64,000 nucleotides of DNA from CAVQBP01 sp963782475. Lineage in GTDB: Bacteria > Bacteroidota > Ignavibacteria > Ignavibacteriales > Ignavibacteriaceae. This document shows, piece after piece, positions 9,436 through 18,310 of the stretch. How positions within the stretch are numbered: position 1 is the first letter of the stretch; the number at the start of each line of letters is the position of its first letter. The stretch spans positions 1,736,001 to 1,800,000 of the forward strand of contig CAWAJW010000012.1 in assembly GCA_963782475.1 (NCBI GenBank), read 5' to 3'. A program made the translations under genes and the position numbers. The notes under the pieces are model-generated. The model was not told the origin of the DNA and ran no database searches. It saw nothing but the letters and a program-made list of their open reading frames with translations.

Positions 9436-10023
9436 TTAATTAGTACCGATACCGCTGATCAGTTTTTGCAAATCACCCAAGCTGATTGTCGGTGTGGTCG
9501 GCTTTTGTCCCTGGTAATATTGTCCCAGTAAGTTACTTCCCATTCCGGCAAGTCCGCTGAAAATATCGTCCCGTCTTCCTGCATTAGTGTTGTTAACTCC
9601 CGCTTCTAAACTGGAAGCCTGAGTCTGAGCATTCACGTTTGTCTTGTAAGCATCGGAGATGTTGTTCATCCCGTTGCTGAATAGATTCAGTGCGAAGTTA
9701 TTAGCCGAGTCAGTTGCGTTCATCTCTGAAGCTTTCTGCCACTCATTCATAAGCTTTGCTGTCGGGTTGATTCCCTGAGCTACTGCCTGGTTGTATTTCT
9801 GCCGGTTGTTCATCATCATCATATCAAAGAGCGTATTGTACTGTCCTTTCTTCGCATTCGTGTAGAATGCTGAGTTCGTATTCCCGAAGGTGTCCTTCGC
9901 ATATTTCAAATAATTGTTTGCGGAATTAGTGATCCCGCTTGTGTCTACTTTGGAATTGTTAAACAGTCCGGCAATCAGCCCGCTGAGTAACGATCCTCCA
10001 CCAGCAATCAATTCCTCTGGCAT
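9436..10023 (-). CDS. Putative internal virion protein, 195 aa
   Basis: The N-terminus MPEELIAGGGSLLSGLIAGL is a glycine-rich hydrophobic helix, followed by an Asn/Ala/Gln-rich hydrophilic body with a methionine run (MMMMNNRQKY). This arrangement is common in small phage ejection or core proteins placed beside fibre genes. It ends 11 bases before the next gene. AAGGAG precedes the ATG. No family is named. Confidence 0.5.
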   Translation of the reverse strand: MPEELIAGGGSLLSGLIAGLFNNSKVDTSGITNSANNYLKYAKDTFGNTNSAFYTNAKKGQYNTLFDMMMMNNRQKYNQAVAQGINPTAKLMNEWQKASEMNATDSANNFALNLFSNGMNNISDAYKTNVNAQTQASSLEAGVNNTNAGRRDDIFSGLAGMGSNLLGQYYQGQKPTTPTISLGDLQKLISGIGTN

Positions 10024-10044
10024 CTTATCTTTCTCCTTTCATTA

Positions 10045-11130
10045 TCATAATCCGTAATAAGCTTGTAGTTTATTGATTACGGTGTTAAAGCTTGCATCAT
10101 TTAGGTTCTTGTAAATTCTGATCTCGTAAAGTCTTCCCAGCATACTCACATTGGAAGCTGAGGGATTGCCGAACAGAAGCATATTTGTCCAGACACGGGT
10201 TGCACTATAAAGATGAGAACCAGAATTAACACGTTCAACCGTACCTATGTATGCTCTTAGTGCTTCGCCAATCCTGCACTTAAACGAGATAATGTTTGTT
10301 GTGACAGTGCTTTGGGATTGAGATGATTCCGAATACCATGTCGGCTGATCATAAATACTAAGATACCCTGTCGGGCTTCCTGAAGCTGAAATTATTAACC
10401 TCTTGCTTGTAGTCTCCTGATCCATACTGTATGTTAGAAACTGCGACTGTGATAATGATTGAGGTCTGAAGACCATGAACATATGAATGTCGTCTGTCGC
10501 ATTAAAAACGTTCGTATCAAACGAAGCATAATTGTCGAAGTTCAAATACTTATGAGTCCCGTCTGAAGTCAGCATCGGTGCTGTTCCGGCGTGTTTGATT
10601 ATATCGTTTCCCAGGTACGATGAATCGTTTAATGTACTTAGACGAGTGCCTATTAAACTATCGCTAAAATCATCACCTCTGATCATCAATTTAATATTCG
10701 GGTCAGAGAAGTCTGTGTCAACCGGCGGAAGACTTATCGTTTCTCTCCACGAGTCTATGAACATATAATGTTTACCTGATGCGAGAACATATCCGATTGC
10801 GGGAACATAATTCGGTGTGTAAGCGACCATATCCGCAATTGTGTTAAATTGTATTACTCCGCCCATTCCGCCTGAAAGACTTTGTTTTAAGTCTCCGAAA
10901 AGTGCTGGCGTAGGCTGTGCGTTATTTTCTGAATCAAGAATCATGAATGCGTCTGCATCTGCTAATACAGTTTTTTCATGTTGCTGTGTCCAGCTTAAAT
11001 CAAGCTTACTGCTAAGAGCGGTGTTCAGACCCGCAATCTTACTTATCGCTATATTAGCATCAGAAGCGATATCTGCATCCTTGATTGACGAATCCTGAAT
11101 CTGAGTAGCCGGTAATTGAGTTCTCGCCAT
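10045..11130 (-). CDS. Tail fibre protein with C-terminal LamG-like domain
   Basis: The N-terminus has the phage fibre repeat style QIQDSSIKDADIASDANIAI followed by SKIAGLNTALSSKLDL. The C-terminal half (about residues 150-361) looks like a concanavalin/LamG jelly roll: YLNFDNYASFDT near its start, HMFMVFRPQSL in the middle and GRLYEIRIYKN near the end. LamG-like domains in fibres usually bind glycans, so a receptor-binding role is inferred. It follows the upstream fibre gene by one base, so the two are probably co-translated. Confidence 0.65.
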   Translation of the reverse strand: MARTQLPATQIQDSSIKDADIASDANIAISKIAGLNTALSSKLDLSWTQQHEKTVLADADAFMILDSENNAQPTPALFGDLKQSLSGGMGGVIQFNTIADMVAYTPNYVPAIGYVLASGKHYMFIDSWRETISLPPVDTDFSDPNIKLMIRGDDFSDSLIGTRLSTLNDSSYLGNDIIKHAGTAPMLTSDGTHKYLNFDNYASFDTNVFNATDDIHMFMVFRPQSLSQSQFLTYSMDQETTSKRLIISASGSPTGYLSIYDQPTWYSESSQSQSTVTTNIISFKCRIGEALRAYIGTVERVNSGSHLYSATRVWTNMLLFGNPSASNVSMLGRLYEIRIYKNLNDASFNTVINKLQAYYGL

Positions 11131-11131
11131 T

Positions 11132-11470
11132 TTATGCCTTCCAGTAAGTAATCAACAGTTTGTCTGTTGAAAGGGGAGCAACTGCTAAAGTGATTGTCGT
11201 TCCTGAAATCGTGTAGTCATTGCCTGCGCCTGCATCCATTAACTGACCGTTGACAAATAACATTTCACTTCCAGTAACCGGAGTATTAGCGATTGTGAAA
11301 ATCGTGTTGCTTCCGTTCTTAGTACCTGAAGGAATCTCTCTTGGAATCCATTTACTTAAATCAGCCTTTGCGTTCAGTGCTGTTTGAGCGGCCGTTGAGA
11401 TCGGTTTGTTTAAGTCCGAAGTATTGTCAATATTTCCCAAACTAACATCATTTTTTGAGAGTGCAAGCAT
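11132..11470 (-). CDS. Tail fibre protein, C-terminal part after a frame break
   Basis: Encodes LALSKNDVSLGNIDNTSDLN and a small beta-rich end (GSEMLFVNGQLMDAG, DKLLITYWKA) typical of the C-termini of phage fibres. The upstream frame of the 11448-12548 gene carries APEDITIGNVKTMLAL in this same frame just before, so the two are one gene interrupted by a +1 break near 11507 within GGGCAGC. The nominal ATG is internal. Confidence 0.6.
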   Translation of the reverse strand: MLALSKNDVSLGNIDNTSDLNKPISTAAQTALNAKADLSKWIPREIPSGTKNGSNTIFTIANTPVTGSEMLFVNGQLMDAGAGNDYTISGTTITLAVAPLSTDKLLITYWKA

Positions 11471-12548
11471 TGTCTTTACGTTCCCGATAGTGATGTCTTC
11501 CGGTGCTGCCCGTACCTAAAGTCATACGCCCTTTCAGTGTACCGGTTGAAACATCCGCCAGTTTCGCATTGGTTACGAGACTGTTCGTTAAATCGTTTGT
11601 CACAATAGCACCGAATGAAGGATTCCCAGAAGCATTACCGTGAAGCAATGTTGTTGTAGTTCCCTGGTTAGAATAATCTGAAGAAGCCAGGACAAGTGAA
11701 ACATTAGAAGAGAGTGCCTTCCCGTTTATTGTTCTTGCCAGAGGCACATAGAGTGCATTAAAGTAAGTTGCCAGAGTCGCTTTGATATTCGCCCAGCTTA
11801 ATTTCTTCAGTACATCTGAAGCACCTGAATCCAGTATAGCAACTACGTCTGTATCAATCGGGGTTGTTTTCGCACTCGATCCGTCAATAGCTGTTCCTAC
11901 GTTTCCGGCATCGGTTATGTCTGCACCTGTTTCAATTCCTGCGAGTTTCGTTTTATCGGCTGAGGAATATTGTTTGCATGTAGAGCCGTCTGGTATGTTA
12001 TCCTGGGTAATAGCACTTCCGCCGATCTTGTATGACTGTCCCGAAGGTATGTTGATGCTTCCGCTATCATCTATCGTAATCGGTGAGGTTTGAATAACCT
12101 GTCCGCTTGCTCCATCCATTCTTACAAGCGAGTTGTCTGTAACCGAAGAGGAAGAAGATGTTACACTGCTTGCTGTTCCGTTTGTATGAATTACATCCCA
12201 GCTTGCTCCGACCGTTGCTTGTGTTCCACTTGCAGTTCCGTCTGTCGTACAGATGATCATATCTCCGGCGATAACCGCAATTCCCGAAGTTCCGCCGATT
12301 TTACCCGAGACGCTGACTTTGTAAGTCTCTCCTGCGTTGCCAGCCGGATAATTCGGATTGCCTGAGCAGTCAATCACACCTTTGTAGACAAGTGCGTCTG
12401 AAGCTGAAAGAATAGCGTCAACATAAGATTTAGTTGCTACGTCCGTTGGGTTGCTCGGAGTGCTCACGTTTGTAAATGTCTTTCCTGAAATATCAACGTT
12501 CCCGTCAAACTGAATCTGGGTCGTTGCTCTAATTTTTGTCTGTGCCAT
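11448..12548 (-). CDS. Tail fibre protein, N-terminal part before a frame break
   Basis: Contains the fibre hallmarks TKIRATTQIQFDGNVDISGK and SNPTDVATKSYVDAIL near the N-terminus (the DVATKSYVDA block is widespread in phage fibres), then Thr/Ser/Gly-rich beta-helical sequence. The last 20 residues (GSTGRHHYRERKDN) are out-of-frame; the true reading continues into 11132-11470. The repaired fibre is about 460 residues. Acts outside the cell in host adsorption, by inference. Confidence 0.65.
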   Translation of the reverse strand: MAQTKIRATTQIQFDGNVDISGKTFTNVSTPSNPTDVATKSYVDAILSASDALVYKGVIDCSGNPNYPAGNAGETYKVSVSGKIGGTSGIAVIAGDMIICTTDGTASGTQATVGASWDVIHTNGTASSVTSSSSSVTDNSLVRMDGASGQVIQTSPITIDDSGSINIPSGQSYKIGGSAITQDNIPDGSTCKQYSSADKTKLAGIETGADITDAGNVGTAIDGSSAKTTPIDTDVVAILDSGASDVLKKLSWANIKATLATYFNALYVPLARTINGKALSSNVSLVLASSDYSNQGTTTTLLHGNASGNPSFGAIVTNDLTNSLVTNAKLADVSTGTLKGRMTLGTGSTGRHHYRERKDNACTLKK

Positions 12549-12581
12549 CGTATGTCCTTTCCTTACTTGTAAGCCTATGGC

Positions 12582-13145
12582 TTATAACCGATAGTCAATC
12601 GTCAATAGATCGTCAAATTCGATGTTGAGAGGTGCGTCGTCAAAAACAATCTTCTTTGATCCCGCTTCGTAATAGCCTATCCCTCTCGTCTGTTCAATCC
12701 CGTTAATCTTTACCTTTGTCGTATTAGCCTGGTAATCGTATGTCGTGTAAAACTCTTTGTTCACTCCGTCAATAACTCCCGTCAATGGTTCTGAGAATGA
12801 GCCGGATTCATCTTTCCAGTTTACGTCATAATCATTATCTGTCCTTTTACCGAGCACCTGTCCTCTTAATCCGCCAGCAGGCAGACTTGAATCACTGTCA
12901 GAACCGGAAATCAAATCCTTACTGCTAAGATCATTCCAGCCTTTCTTTGTCTTCACCTGAAGAGATACCGTGCCATCGTCACTTTCAATAGCTTTTATGC
13001 TTCCTTCTGATCCGTACTCATCCGGAAGGTTTCCCTTAACCAGCTTCAGATTATAAAGCTGAATCATCTCGTTGATCTTCTGGGTTATCTCTTGAATAGC
13101 CCTGCCCGTGTCTTTAGAAGTCCTGAAGATTTCTTTGTTAATCAC
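12582..13145 (-). CDS. Putative tail or fibre-associated protein, 187 aa
   Basis: The N-terminal third is helical (AIQEITQKINEMIQLYNL), the middle is SGSDSDSSLPAGGLRGQVL, a fibre-style linker, and the C-terminus (TTKVKINGIEQTRGIGYY, FDDLLTIDYRL) resembles the small beta domain seen at the ends of neighbouring fibre proteins. It overlaps the upstream tail gene by four bases. No family name can be given safely. Confidence 0.5.
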   Translation of the reverse strand: MINKEIFRTSKDTGRAIQEITQKINEMIQLYNLKLVKGNLPDEYGSEGSIKAIESDDGTVSLQVKTKKGWNDLSSKDLISGSDSDSSLPAGGLRGQVLGKRTDNDYDVNWKDESGSFSEPLTGVIDGVNKEFYTTYDYQANTTKVKINGIEQTRGIGYYEAGSKKIVFDDAPLNIEFDDLLTIDYRL

Positions 13146-14665
13146 GATCTTATACCTAAGTTTCTGTAAACGAGGTCAACTCGTCTTGCGTAATAGAGTG
13201 ACGATCCGGCTGAACCTCTCAGCATCACCCAGATTCTGTGCCCTCTTCTGTCACTGACTGCAATCTTATCTTCAACCAATGCTGTCTGCGGAGCATTGCC
13301 GTCAATTCCGTATGTCAATGTACAGTTGCCGTCTTGAACTACTTTGTAGAATTTCTTAATCTCATCACCTGAAGTCATTACGAACTCTCTGCTCACCCAG
13401 GTGAGATCGAGATAATCAGTTCCGGCAAAAAGTCTGAACCATCCGTAAGTACCTGAAGTCTTCGAGATGAAATAAACTTCACCTTTTGAGTTCACAGTGA
13501 GAGAAGTATTTTTGTCCCATCCTGTCACCGGGAAAAACCAGTAATACCATGTTCCTTTTGGAACGTAATAAGCCCATGCCTGACCTGAGTATGTATCGCA
13601 GAAAATGATCGTCTTTCTGTCCGGTACATAAACAACTGAGAGTTCAGTGTTGTTTGTGAACAGCATCTTCCATGAATTGCTGAAGACTTCGTTAGTCTCA
13701 ATGATAGGGTATGCAAGTTCCTGCACTTGACCGTTCTGATCCATGATGTAAGCACCGTTCTGATCACACCATACCATTCCAAAATCAGTGTTGACAACTG
13801 ACTTGGAAGAGAAAATCCCTTTTCCTTTGAAAGTCTCTTCAACGTACATTCCTTCCGGGTTGATCCTTGCATAATAGTTGTCACCGAAAGCATAAACTTT
13901 TCCGCCGAATCCGTAAAGAGCCTTCGGTATGAAATCGAGCAGCGCAAACTCATTGCTTGCATCAAAGGTCATGTACTTGTTTGGTTTCGATTTAAAAATC
14001 ATTCTCGATGCATCATCAAATAAATCCGTGTAACAGATCCCAACAAACAGACTGAAGTTCATTACAGTTGCGAGTGTGTATTTCATCGAGAGGTCTGTCA
14101 CCGTTTCAGATATTCCGGTGATTGCCTCATAAGAAGCTCCTTGAATCATTGTATCGCTAACGTCTATGGTTGCATAGTCCGCAGTATCATTCATCACCCA
14201 GCTTGGATCATTGATATCGATGAATGTTACGAATCTGCCTGCACCATCGTCCTCTGCTCTGTAAAGGTTAAAACCTGTAATCCTTCTGTCAATCGTATCA
14301 ACCGGCTGATTGCATCCGAGAGTAAGCTTCATTTCATTTACCGTCATGTTCTCGTAAGTAAGTTTGCAAAGCTTCACCGGCGCACACTCTTCATTATTGT
14401 ATACCGTTGACATTCTGTATTCGATTGAACCGCTTACCTCAAGCTGAGAAGATGCACGATCAATAAGTTCGACTCCGCTAATATGAAAAGGTTTTGTCGT
14501 TGTCCTGCTGATTAAGTTGAGTGGCTGAAAAGGTATTGTCAACTGTGATTGTCCAGACCGGTGTTGAATCATTAGCTGAGATTGAACCGTTAATATGAAT
14601 AAGCACATCATCAACGGTCGGATAAGTTGCACCGGCAACAAACGGAGCATAAGCACCGTAATCAA
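13142..14665 (-). CDS. Large tail protein, C-terminal part after a frame break
   Basis: A beta-rich protein with repeated short blocks that look like propeller blades or tail-hub strands (YGFGGKVYAFGDNYYARI, DFGMVWCDQNGAYIMD, SGQAWAYYVPKGTWYYWF). The meaningful reading starts near 14495 at LISRTTTKPFHISGVELID; the first 50 residues of this open frame are out-of-frame shadow of the upstream part. Podovirus tail needle or nozzle proteins of this size are common at this place in the gene order. The function is inferred from position and fold style. Confidence 0.55.
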   Translation of the reverse strand: MITVLMLRLLPVQLIRPLMMCLFILTVQSQLMIQHRSGQSQLTIPFQPLNLISRTTTKPFHISGVELIDRASSQLEVSGSIEYRMSTVYNNEECAPVKLCKLTYENMTVNEMKLTLGCNQPVDTIDRRITGFNLYRAEDDGAGRFVTFIDINDPSWVMNDTADYATIDVSDTMIQGASYEAITGISETVTDLSMKYTLATVMNFSLFVGICYTDLFDDASRMIFKSKPNKYMTFDASNEFALLDFIPKALYGFGGKVYAFGDNYYARINPEGMYVEETFKGKGIFSSKSVVNTDFGMVWCDQNGAYIMDQNGQVQELAYPIIETNEVFSNSWKMLFTNNTELSVVYVPDRKTIIFCDTYSGQAWAYYVPKGTWYYWFFPVTGWDKNTSLTVNSKGEVYFISKTSGTYGWFRLFAGTDYLDLTWVSREFVMTSGDEIKKFYKVVQDGNCTLTYGIDGNAPQTALVEDKIAVSDRRGHRIWVMLRGSAGSSLYYARRVDLVYRNLGIRS

Positions 14666-15365
14666 TCCAGTTTCCGCCGTTCAGTCTCCATCTTACCTTC
14701 TGATATGGTTCAAAACCTAAGTCTGGATTCTCTGCCATCACGTCAACGGTGTAAGGATAATTTGCCGGTGGGGGATAAGAAGGATTCTGAGTCGTACTTC
14801 TCGGCAGCATACTTACTGTTAGCCAGCCGGTCTTCGCCGGATCATTGCATGATATTGAAGAGTTATCAGTATCAATCAAAGCAATGTCGTTCGTGTACTC
14901 TTCAACTGCTGAGGTGAGTACTGCGTCTGCTGTATAAATTGAACCATAAGCAGTCCCAAACTGCTTGCCTGTATATCCAACCCACTTCGGAGTATTGCTC
15001 CCCTGTCCGATAAAGACTCCCTTGTTCTTTGCAGTCAAAGCAATCTTACCGCTTGTATCTAAATTAGTAAGAGAAGACAGCGAGGGGTTTCCTTCATAAT
15101 CTTCAATCACATTAAGCTGAGGCGGTGCTGAATAAATTAAGGTCTTCTCGGTTTCACTCTTGTCAATCATTGCTGAGAACCGGTTTCCCAGAGTTCCCAG
15201 CGCATTGTTTTGAAGCCATGTTTTAAGAGGTTTCAGCATTCCCTCAGTTGTGAAAGGGTCTTGATTGAAAGAGTATACAGAAGCCTCCTTCGGTATATCC
15301 TGGCTATCTGCCACTGTCACAACACCTTTATCAAACAGTTCTATTGATTCGGTTCTGTTAGGCAT
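14478..15365 (-). CDS. Large tail protein, N-terminal part before a frame break
   Basis: Starts MPNRTESIELFDKGVVTVAD, a typical opening for nozzle or stopper-type tail proteins, with beta-rich sequence throughout (DVMAENPDLGFEPYQKVRWR). The frame ends with the out-of-frame residues QQDNDKTFSY. Removing one A from the AAAA run at 14492-14495 joins it to the 13142-14665 frame, giving a repaired protein of about 740 residues. It overlaps the end of the metallophosphoesterase gene by eight bases, implying translational coupling. Confidence 0.6.
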   Translation of the reverse strand: MPNRTESIELFDKGVVTVADSQDIPKEASVYSFNQDPFTTEGMLKPLKTWLQNNALGTLGNRFSAMIDKSETEKTLIYSAPPQLNVIEDYEGNPSLSSLTNLDTSGKIALTAKNKGVFIGQGSNTPKWVGYTGKQFGTAYGSIYTADAVLTSAVEEYTNDIALIDTDNSSISCNDPAKTGWLTVSMLPRSTTQNPSYPPPANYPYTVDVMAENPDLGFEPYQKVRWRLNGGNWIDYGAYAPFVAGATYPTVDDVLIHINGSISANDSTPVWTITVDNTFSATQLNQQDNDKTFSY

Positions 15366-16377
15366 CGTATTTCTCTCCGCAAAATTCTAAAGCCTCTTGG
15401 ATCGTCCAAAAGGGAGTAACCTGGTGTTTCGTTGTATCGAGAACAAAGCAAGGCATCTCTGAAGAAGTGTAATAGCTGAAGTATTTCTTCGAGTGACTGT
15501 CGTCTGTTTTCAGAGTTCCAAGCTGTATAAAAGTCTGTCTCTGTCCTCTCTGTTTTGCAATCTCTAAGTCCGGAGTATGCTTGTCACCGGCAATGTAAAC
15601 ATCTTCATCAGGCAATTCCATCTGAGCCATTCTCTTCAGTCCATGTGTAATATTGAGTGAAGTGAAATAGCGTGTCTTGTGTGTTGCACATATCCGGTAC
15701 TCTTCATCATTCACATTCAGCTTAACTCTTCCGATTCCGTTTATGTAAGGAACATTGTGAGAGAGGATTCTCTTGATTGCATTCCGTCCGGAAGCTCTCT
15801 CTTCCATCTCTTCGTGATTTCCCCAGAAAGCTGATAAGACTTTGTGCTTGATCTCTTTGATCCACGATTCAACAAATTGGTCCTGCTCTTCAGGAGACAA
15901 AATCATTTGATGCATGGCAAGCTTGTTTTTGAAGTTGACAAAGTTGTCAGCGATATCGCCGACCAGTATTGTATAAAGCCTGTCGTACTTCAAAAGAAAG
16001 TCCGTGAAGCTTACGAGAAGTTCATAGTCTGTTCCCATAGCTCCGATATGAAGATCAGAAAGCGGTAGCACAATGATCTTATCGTATTGTGTTTTGATAG
16101 AAGGGTGAGCATCACTCTGTGAATAAGTTGCTTTGTCATGTAACCTTTGACGTTCCTGTAAATTAGAAACTACTTCTCTGAAGTTGAATTCACCGATTTT
16201 CTTATCCAGCAAAAGAACACTGTTCTCGTTCCTGTACTCAATATTCTTTCCTACCTTTGCTGTAGTCTCCATAAACCACTTTCCGCAATCACTGCATCTG
16301 TATCTTTGAATGCCGTGATACAAACCGGCTTTGTTAATGTTACCGCTTGAACATTTTGGGCAAAAGTATTCTGTCAT
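15358..16377 (-). CDS. Metallophosphoesterase with N-terminal zinc ribbon
   Basis: Residues 5-35 form a zinc ribbon (FCPKCSSGNINKAG ... YRCSDCGKWF), the type found in transposase InsA-like and other nucleic-acid-binding N-domains. From about residue 95 a calcineurin-like phosphoesterase follows: LSDLHIGAMG, GDIADN, WGNHEE, THKTR and a final GDKHTP where many relatives have G-H-x-H. These supply the usual two-metal site. The gene overlaps the endolysin stop (TAATG) and lies in the lysis-tail interval, so it is expressed late. A DNA-binding phosphodiesterase or nuclease role is inferred; the substrate is unknown. Confidence 0.8.
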   Translation of the reverse strand: MTEYFCPKCSSGNINKAGLYHGIQRYRCSDCGKWFMETTAKVGKNIEYRNENSVLLLDKKIGEFNFREVVSNLQERQRLHDKATYSQSDAHPSIKTQYDKIIVLPLSDLHIGAMGTDYELLVSFTDFLLKYDRLYTILVGDIADNFVNFKNKLAMHQMILSPEEQDQFVESWIKEIKHKVLSAFWGNHEEMEERASGRNAIKRILSHNVPYINGIGRVKLNVNDEEYRICATHKTRYFTSLNITHGLKRMAQMELPDEDVYIAGDKHTPDLEIAKQRGQRQTFIQLGTLKTDDSHSKKYFSYYTSSEMPCFVLDTTKHQVTPFWTIQEALEFCGEKYDA

Positions 16378-16910
16378 TATGCAGCCTCAATCTCCCTGGC
16401 GAAAAGATCGCCTCTGTAAAACTTGCCGACTACTTTTCTGACAACTTCTTCCTTCAGTATCTTGCCGTCTTTATTGAAATCAAGTCCTCTGTTCTGGAAG
16501 TATTGTTTCGGATGTTTCGTGTCTTCCTTATCGAACATGACATAACTGAGAGGCTTTCCAATAGCATGGGGATAAAGAATTGCCATGTAAGTATCTGCCA
16601 GCGTACCGATCTTTCCTCTGTATGGTCTGAAATATTTCTCAACGTAATCCAACTGTTCAACCGCACTCATCTTAGCAAGTTTTTCAGTTGTAGTTCCAAG
16701 CCCTATCGCTGTCAGAGGCATGAACTGAATCAATCCAGTCGCACCGCTTCCGGCTCCGTTCTCAATAGAGGGGGAAAAGGTTTCCGCAGATTCAAAAGCC
16801 ATGCAAGTCATTAGATTGTCCGGTTTTGTTTCAAGTCCTTTTCCAATCCTGATTACTTTCTGTGCAAATTCGTCCGATACTTTCTTAGCCCATATCAGCC
16901 TGAACATCAT
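16377..16910 (-). CDS. Endolysin: lytic transglycosylase-like with EF-hand-like C-terminus
   Basis: Residues 35-105 read CMAFESAETFSPSIENGAG, TGLIQFMPLTAIGLG and EQLDYVEKYFRPY, the pattern of the SLT/lysozyme-like transglycosylases used as phage endolysins; the catalytic Glu is in FESAE. Residues about 143-157 (DFNKDGKILKEEV) match an EF-hand/dockerin calcium loop. GGAG precedes the start. It follows directly the holin-like gene, overlapping its end, which supports a lysis role: cleavage of peptidoglycan after holin action. No signal peptide is visible. Confidence 0.8.
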   Translation of the reverse strand: MMFRLIWAKKVSDEFAQKVIRIGKGLETKPDNLMTCMAFESAETFSPSIENGAGSGATGLIQFMPLTAIGLGTTTEKLAKMSAVEQLDYVEKYFRPYRGKIGTLADTYMAILYPHAIGKPLSYVMFDKEDTKHPKQYFQNRGLDFNKDGKILKEEVVRKVVGKFYRGDLFAREIEAA

Positions 16911-17088
16911 TATGTTTTTTCTCCTTCATCTCTCTCAGCTTCTTTGATACCCAGCCGTATATTTTCATCAGCGAGTAAAGAATTGCCAGAGTCACTGAGA
17001 TTCTCTGTGCAATTACATCGTAATTCAATCCGAACAATGAAATAATGTTCAACGTCCATACGAGTACAACGTCCTTAATCTCTTTCAT
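16885..17088 (-). CDS. Putative holin, 67 aa
   Basis: Start chosen at the ATG at 17088, which overlaps the stop of the upstream gene in an ATGA; an upstream in-frame ATG at 17142 would add residues that merely shadow that gene. The protein has hydrophobic segments (VVLVWTLNIISLFGL and ISVTLAILYSLMKIYGWV) and a lysine-rich C-terminal tail (KKLREMKEKKHN), as in two-helix holins. It sits immediately before the endolysin. Confidence 0.6.
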   Translation of the reverse strand: MKEIKDVVLVWTLNIISLFGLNYDVIAQRISVTLAILYSLMKIYGWVSKKLREMKEKKHNDVQADMG

Positions 17089-17558
17089 CGTAACCCCAAT
17101 ATTATTAACAACAGCGTAAGTATCGATGAAACATAGAACCATACGTTCCTGTAATAAGGTGTGTCTACCTCTTGAACCACATCTTTGTAAACTGTCTCCG
17201 TTATACTCTTAGTCACCAGTTTCTCAACCGGTTTGATTTCAACATCCCAATTTGAAATAGCCTTATCCAGACTGTCGGGGTTAATCATAAGGGAGTGAGT
17301 TATTTTGTACGATCCGTTTTCACTCTCACCTTGAATTGAATCTGTGTAAGTGACATTATCCGAATCTCTTTTTGCGGTGACTGTATCTTCTCTGAAAACA
17401 CTGATCGGTTTTCCTGGAAGTTTTATCGTATCCTGCACAATCACTGTATCTCGTCCTTTCTCGATCACCTTCGGAAGTTCTTTCTGAGGTTTAACAAACC
17501 AGCCGAGGATAAAACCTATTAGCAAGAGAGGAAGGAAGCCGAGTAATGATTTATTCAC
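17085..17558 (-). CDS. Membrane-anchored lysis or spanin-like protein, about 157 aa
   Basis: The start is placed at the GTG at 17558, which overlaps the stop of the upstream holin-like gene; the ATG at 17609 would encode shadow sequence. An N-terminal transmembrane helix (LLGFLPLLLIGFILGWF) is followed by a periplasmic-type domain with many Asp, Thr and Val, and a C-terminal transmembrane helix (VWFYVSSILTLLLIILGL). Position in the lysis cassette suggests a spanin-like or lysis-accessory role, but no family is recognised. Confidence 0.5.
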   Translation of the reverse strand: MNKSLLGFLPLLLIGFILGWFVKPQKELPKVIEKGRDTVIVQDTIKLPGKPISVFREDTVTAKRDSDNVTYTDSIQGESENGSYKITHSLMINPDSLDKAISNWDVEIKPVEKLVTKSITETVYKDVVQEVDTPYYRNVWFYVSSILTLLLIILGLR

Positions 17559-17758
17559 TCTGCCCTGCTTTCTTCTGCTTGAAGTAATCCCTGAAATATC
17601 CGAAGGCATCCTTTGTAAAGTAGGAAGCCATAACGAGTCCTACTCCGATAGCCAAAGTGACGGGATCATAAGTCTTTACGAAAAGCAGTGCGAAATACAC
17701 CACAACACCGAAGGTTACGATCCAGAAATTCTTTGCTTCTCCTTGTCATACGTTTCAT
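17551..17758 (-). pseudogene. Holin-like membrane gene with a +1 frame break
   Basis: From ATG 17758 (or 17749) the frame reads MTRRSK and then goes out; after dropping one A from the AAA run near 17728 it continues NFWIVTFGVVVYFALLFVK and then LAIGVGLVMASYFTKDAFGY, ending in KQKKAGQSE at 17551. Two hydrophobic helices and a charged tail fit a small holin. As given, the only in-frame start downstream of the break is a GTG without a ribosome binding site. The gene either needs repair of the sequence or is defective. Confidence 0.5.
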
Positions 17759-17790
17759 GTTCGATTTCTTCTTATTATTACTTCAGGTCT

Positions 17791-17970
17791 TTAACCACTT
17801 GACCTGCACTGGGGAATCTCAAAAGGTTTTGCTTTAACTGAATCAGTTTTGTGCTTGGACCTTTTGAGTCTTGTTTGAAAATAGTTTGGGGTGCTGTTTT
17901 GTTTCTTCTTCTTCTTGCCGTCACCGCCCACAACTGCGCCATCGTCTATAATGTCGAAATAGTTGCTCAT
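17791..17970 (-). CDS. Small basic phage protein, 59 aa
   Basis: Begins MSNYFDIIDDGAVVGGDGKK, followed by a poly-lysine patch and a basic body ending in IPQCRSSG. The start codon is preceded by AAAGGAG at a good distance. It lies between virion-type genes and is co-directional with them. No family is recognised; the alternating acidic N-terminus and basic core could bind nucleic acid, but that is speculation. Confidence 0.5.
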   Translation of the reverse strand: MSNYFDIIDDGAVVGGDGKKKKKQNSTPNYFQTRLKRSKHKTDSVKAKPFEIPQCRSSG

Positions 17971-17973
17971 CTG

Positions 17974-18243
17974 TTATGCTCCTTTATAGGCTATTACACT
18001 CCCGCTTGTGAGTGCGATTGAACTGAAGTCTCCACGGATTACAGTTCCCGCCGGAATAGAAACTCCGGTCAGAGGATTGCCGTCTATTAAAGTGCCTGTG
18101 AGAGTTGCGATAACTGTCGTAGTAACACATTGAATTGCGCTGTAATGTCCGTTGACTTGATTTGTGTCTGATATGAATGTGAAGCCGAGTTGTCCTAATT
18201 GAACGTTCATTGCTTCAAGAACTGTGTAGTTTCTGAGTCCCAT
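17974..18243 (-). CDS. Small beta-rich virion protein, 89 aa
   Basis: Compact, cysteine-poor and beta-rich, with GTLIDGNPLTGVSIPAGTVI in the middle: a pattern of short hydrophobic strands and Gly/Pro turns like those in phage decoration or appendage proteins. It ends three bases before the next small gene. No family is named. The role is inferred from position among capsid and tail genes. Confidence 0.45.
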   Translation of the reverse strand: MGLRNYTVLEAMNVQLGQLGFTFISDTNQVNGHYSAIQCVTTTVIATLTGTLIDGNPLTGVSIPAGTVIRGDFSSIALTSGSVIAYKGA

Positions 18244-18310
18244 ATTAACCTCTCTTTCTGTTTGGTTAAACCACTTACCGCTATGGGGAGCCTGTGTGGA
18301 TTTGCGTGTC

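Noticed and set aside
2..17758. A set of programmed +1 frameshifts with a common slippery signal
   Set aside because: The break sites do not share one P-site codon or a downstream structure (AAC AAA ACT, AGA AAA CAG, TTT AAG GAA and others), so I do not claim programmed shifting.
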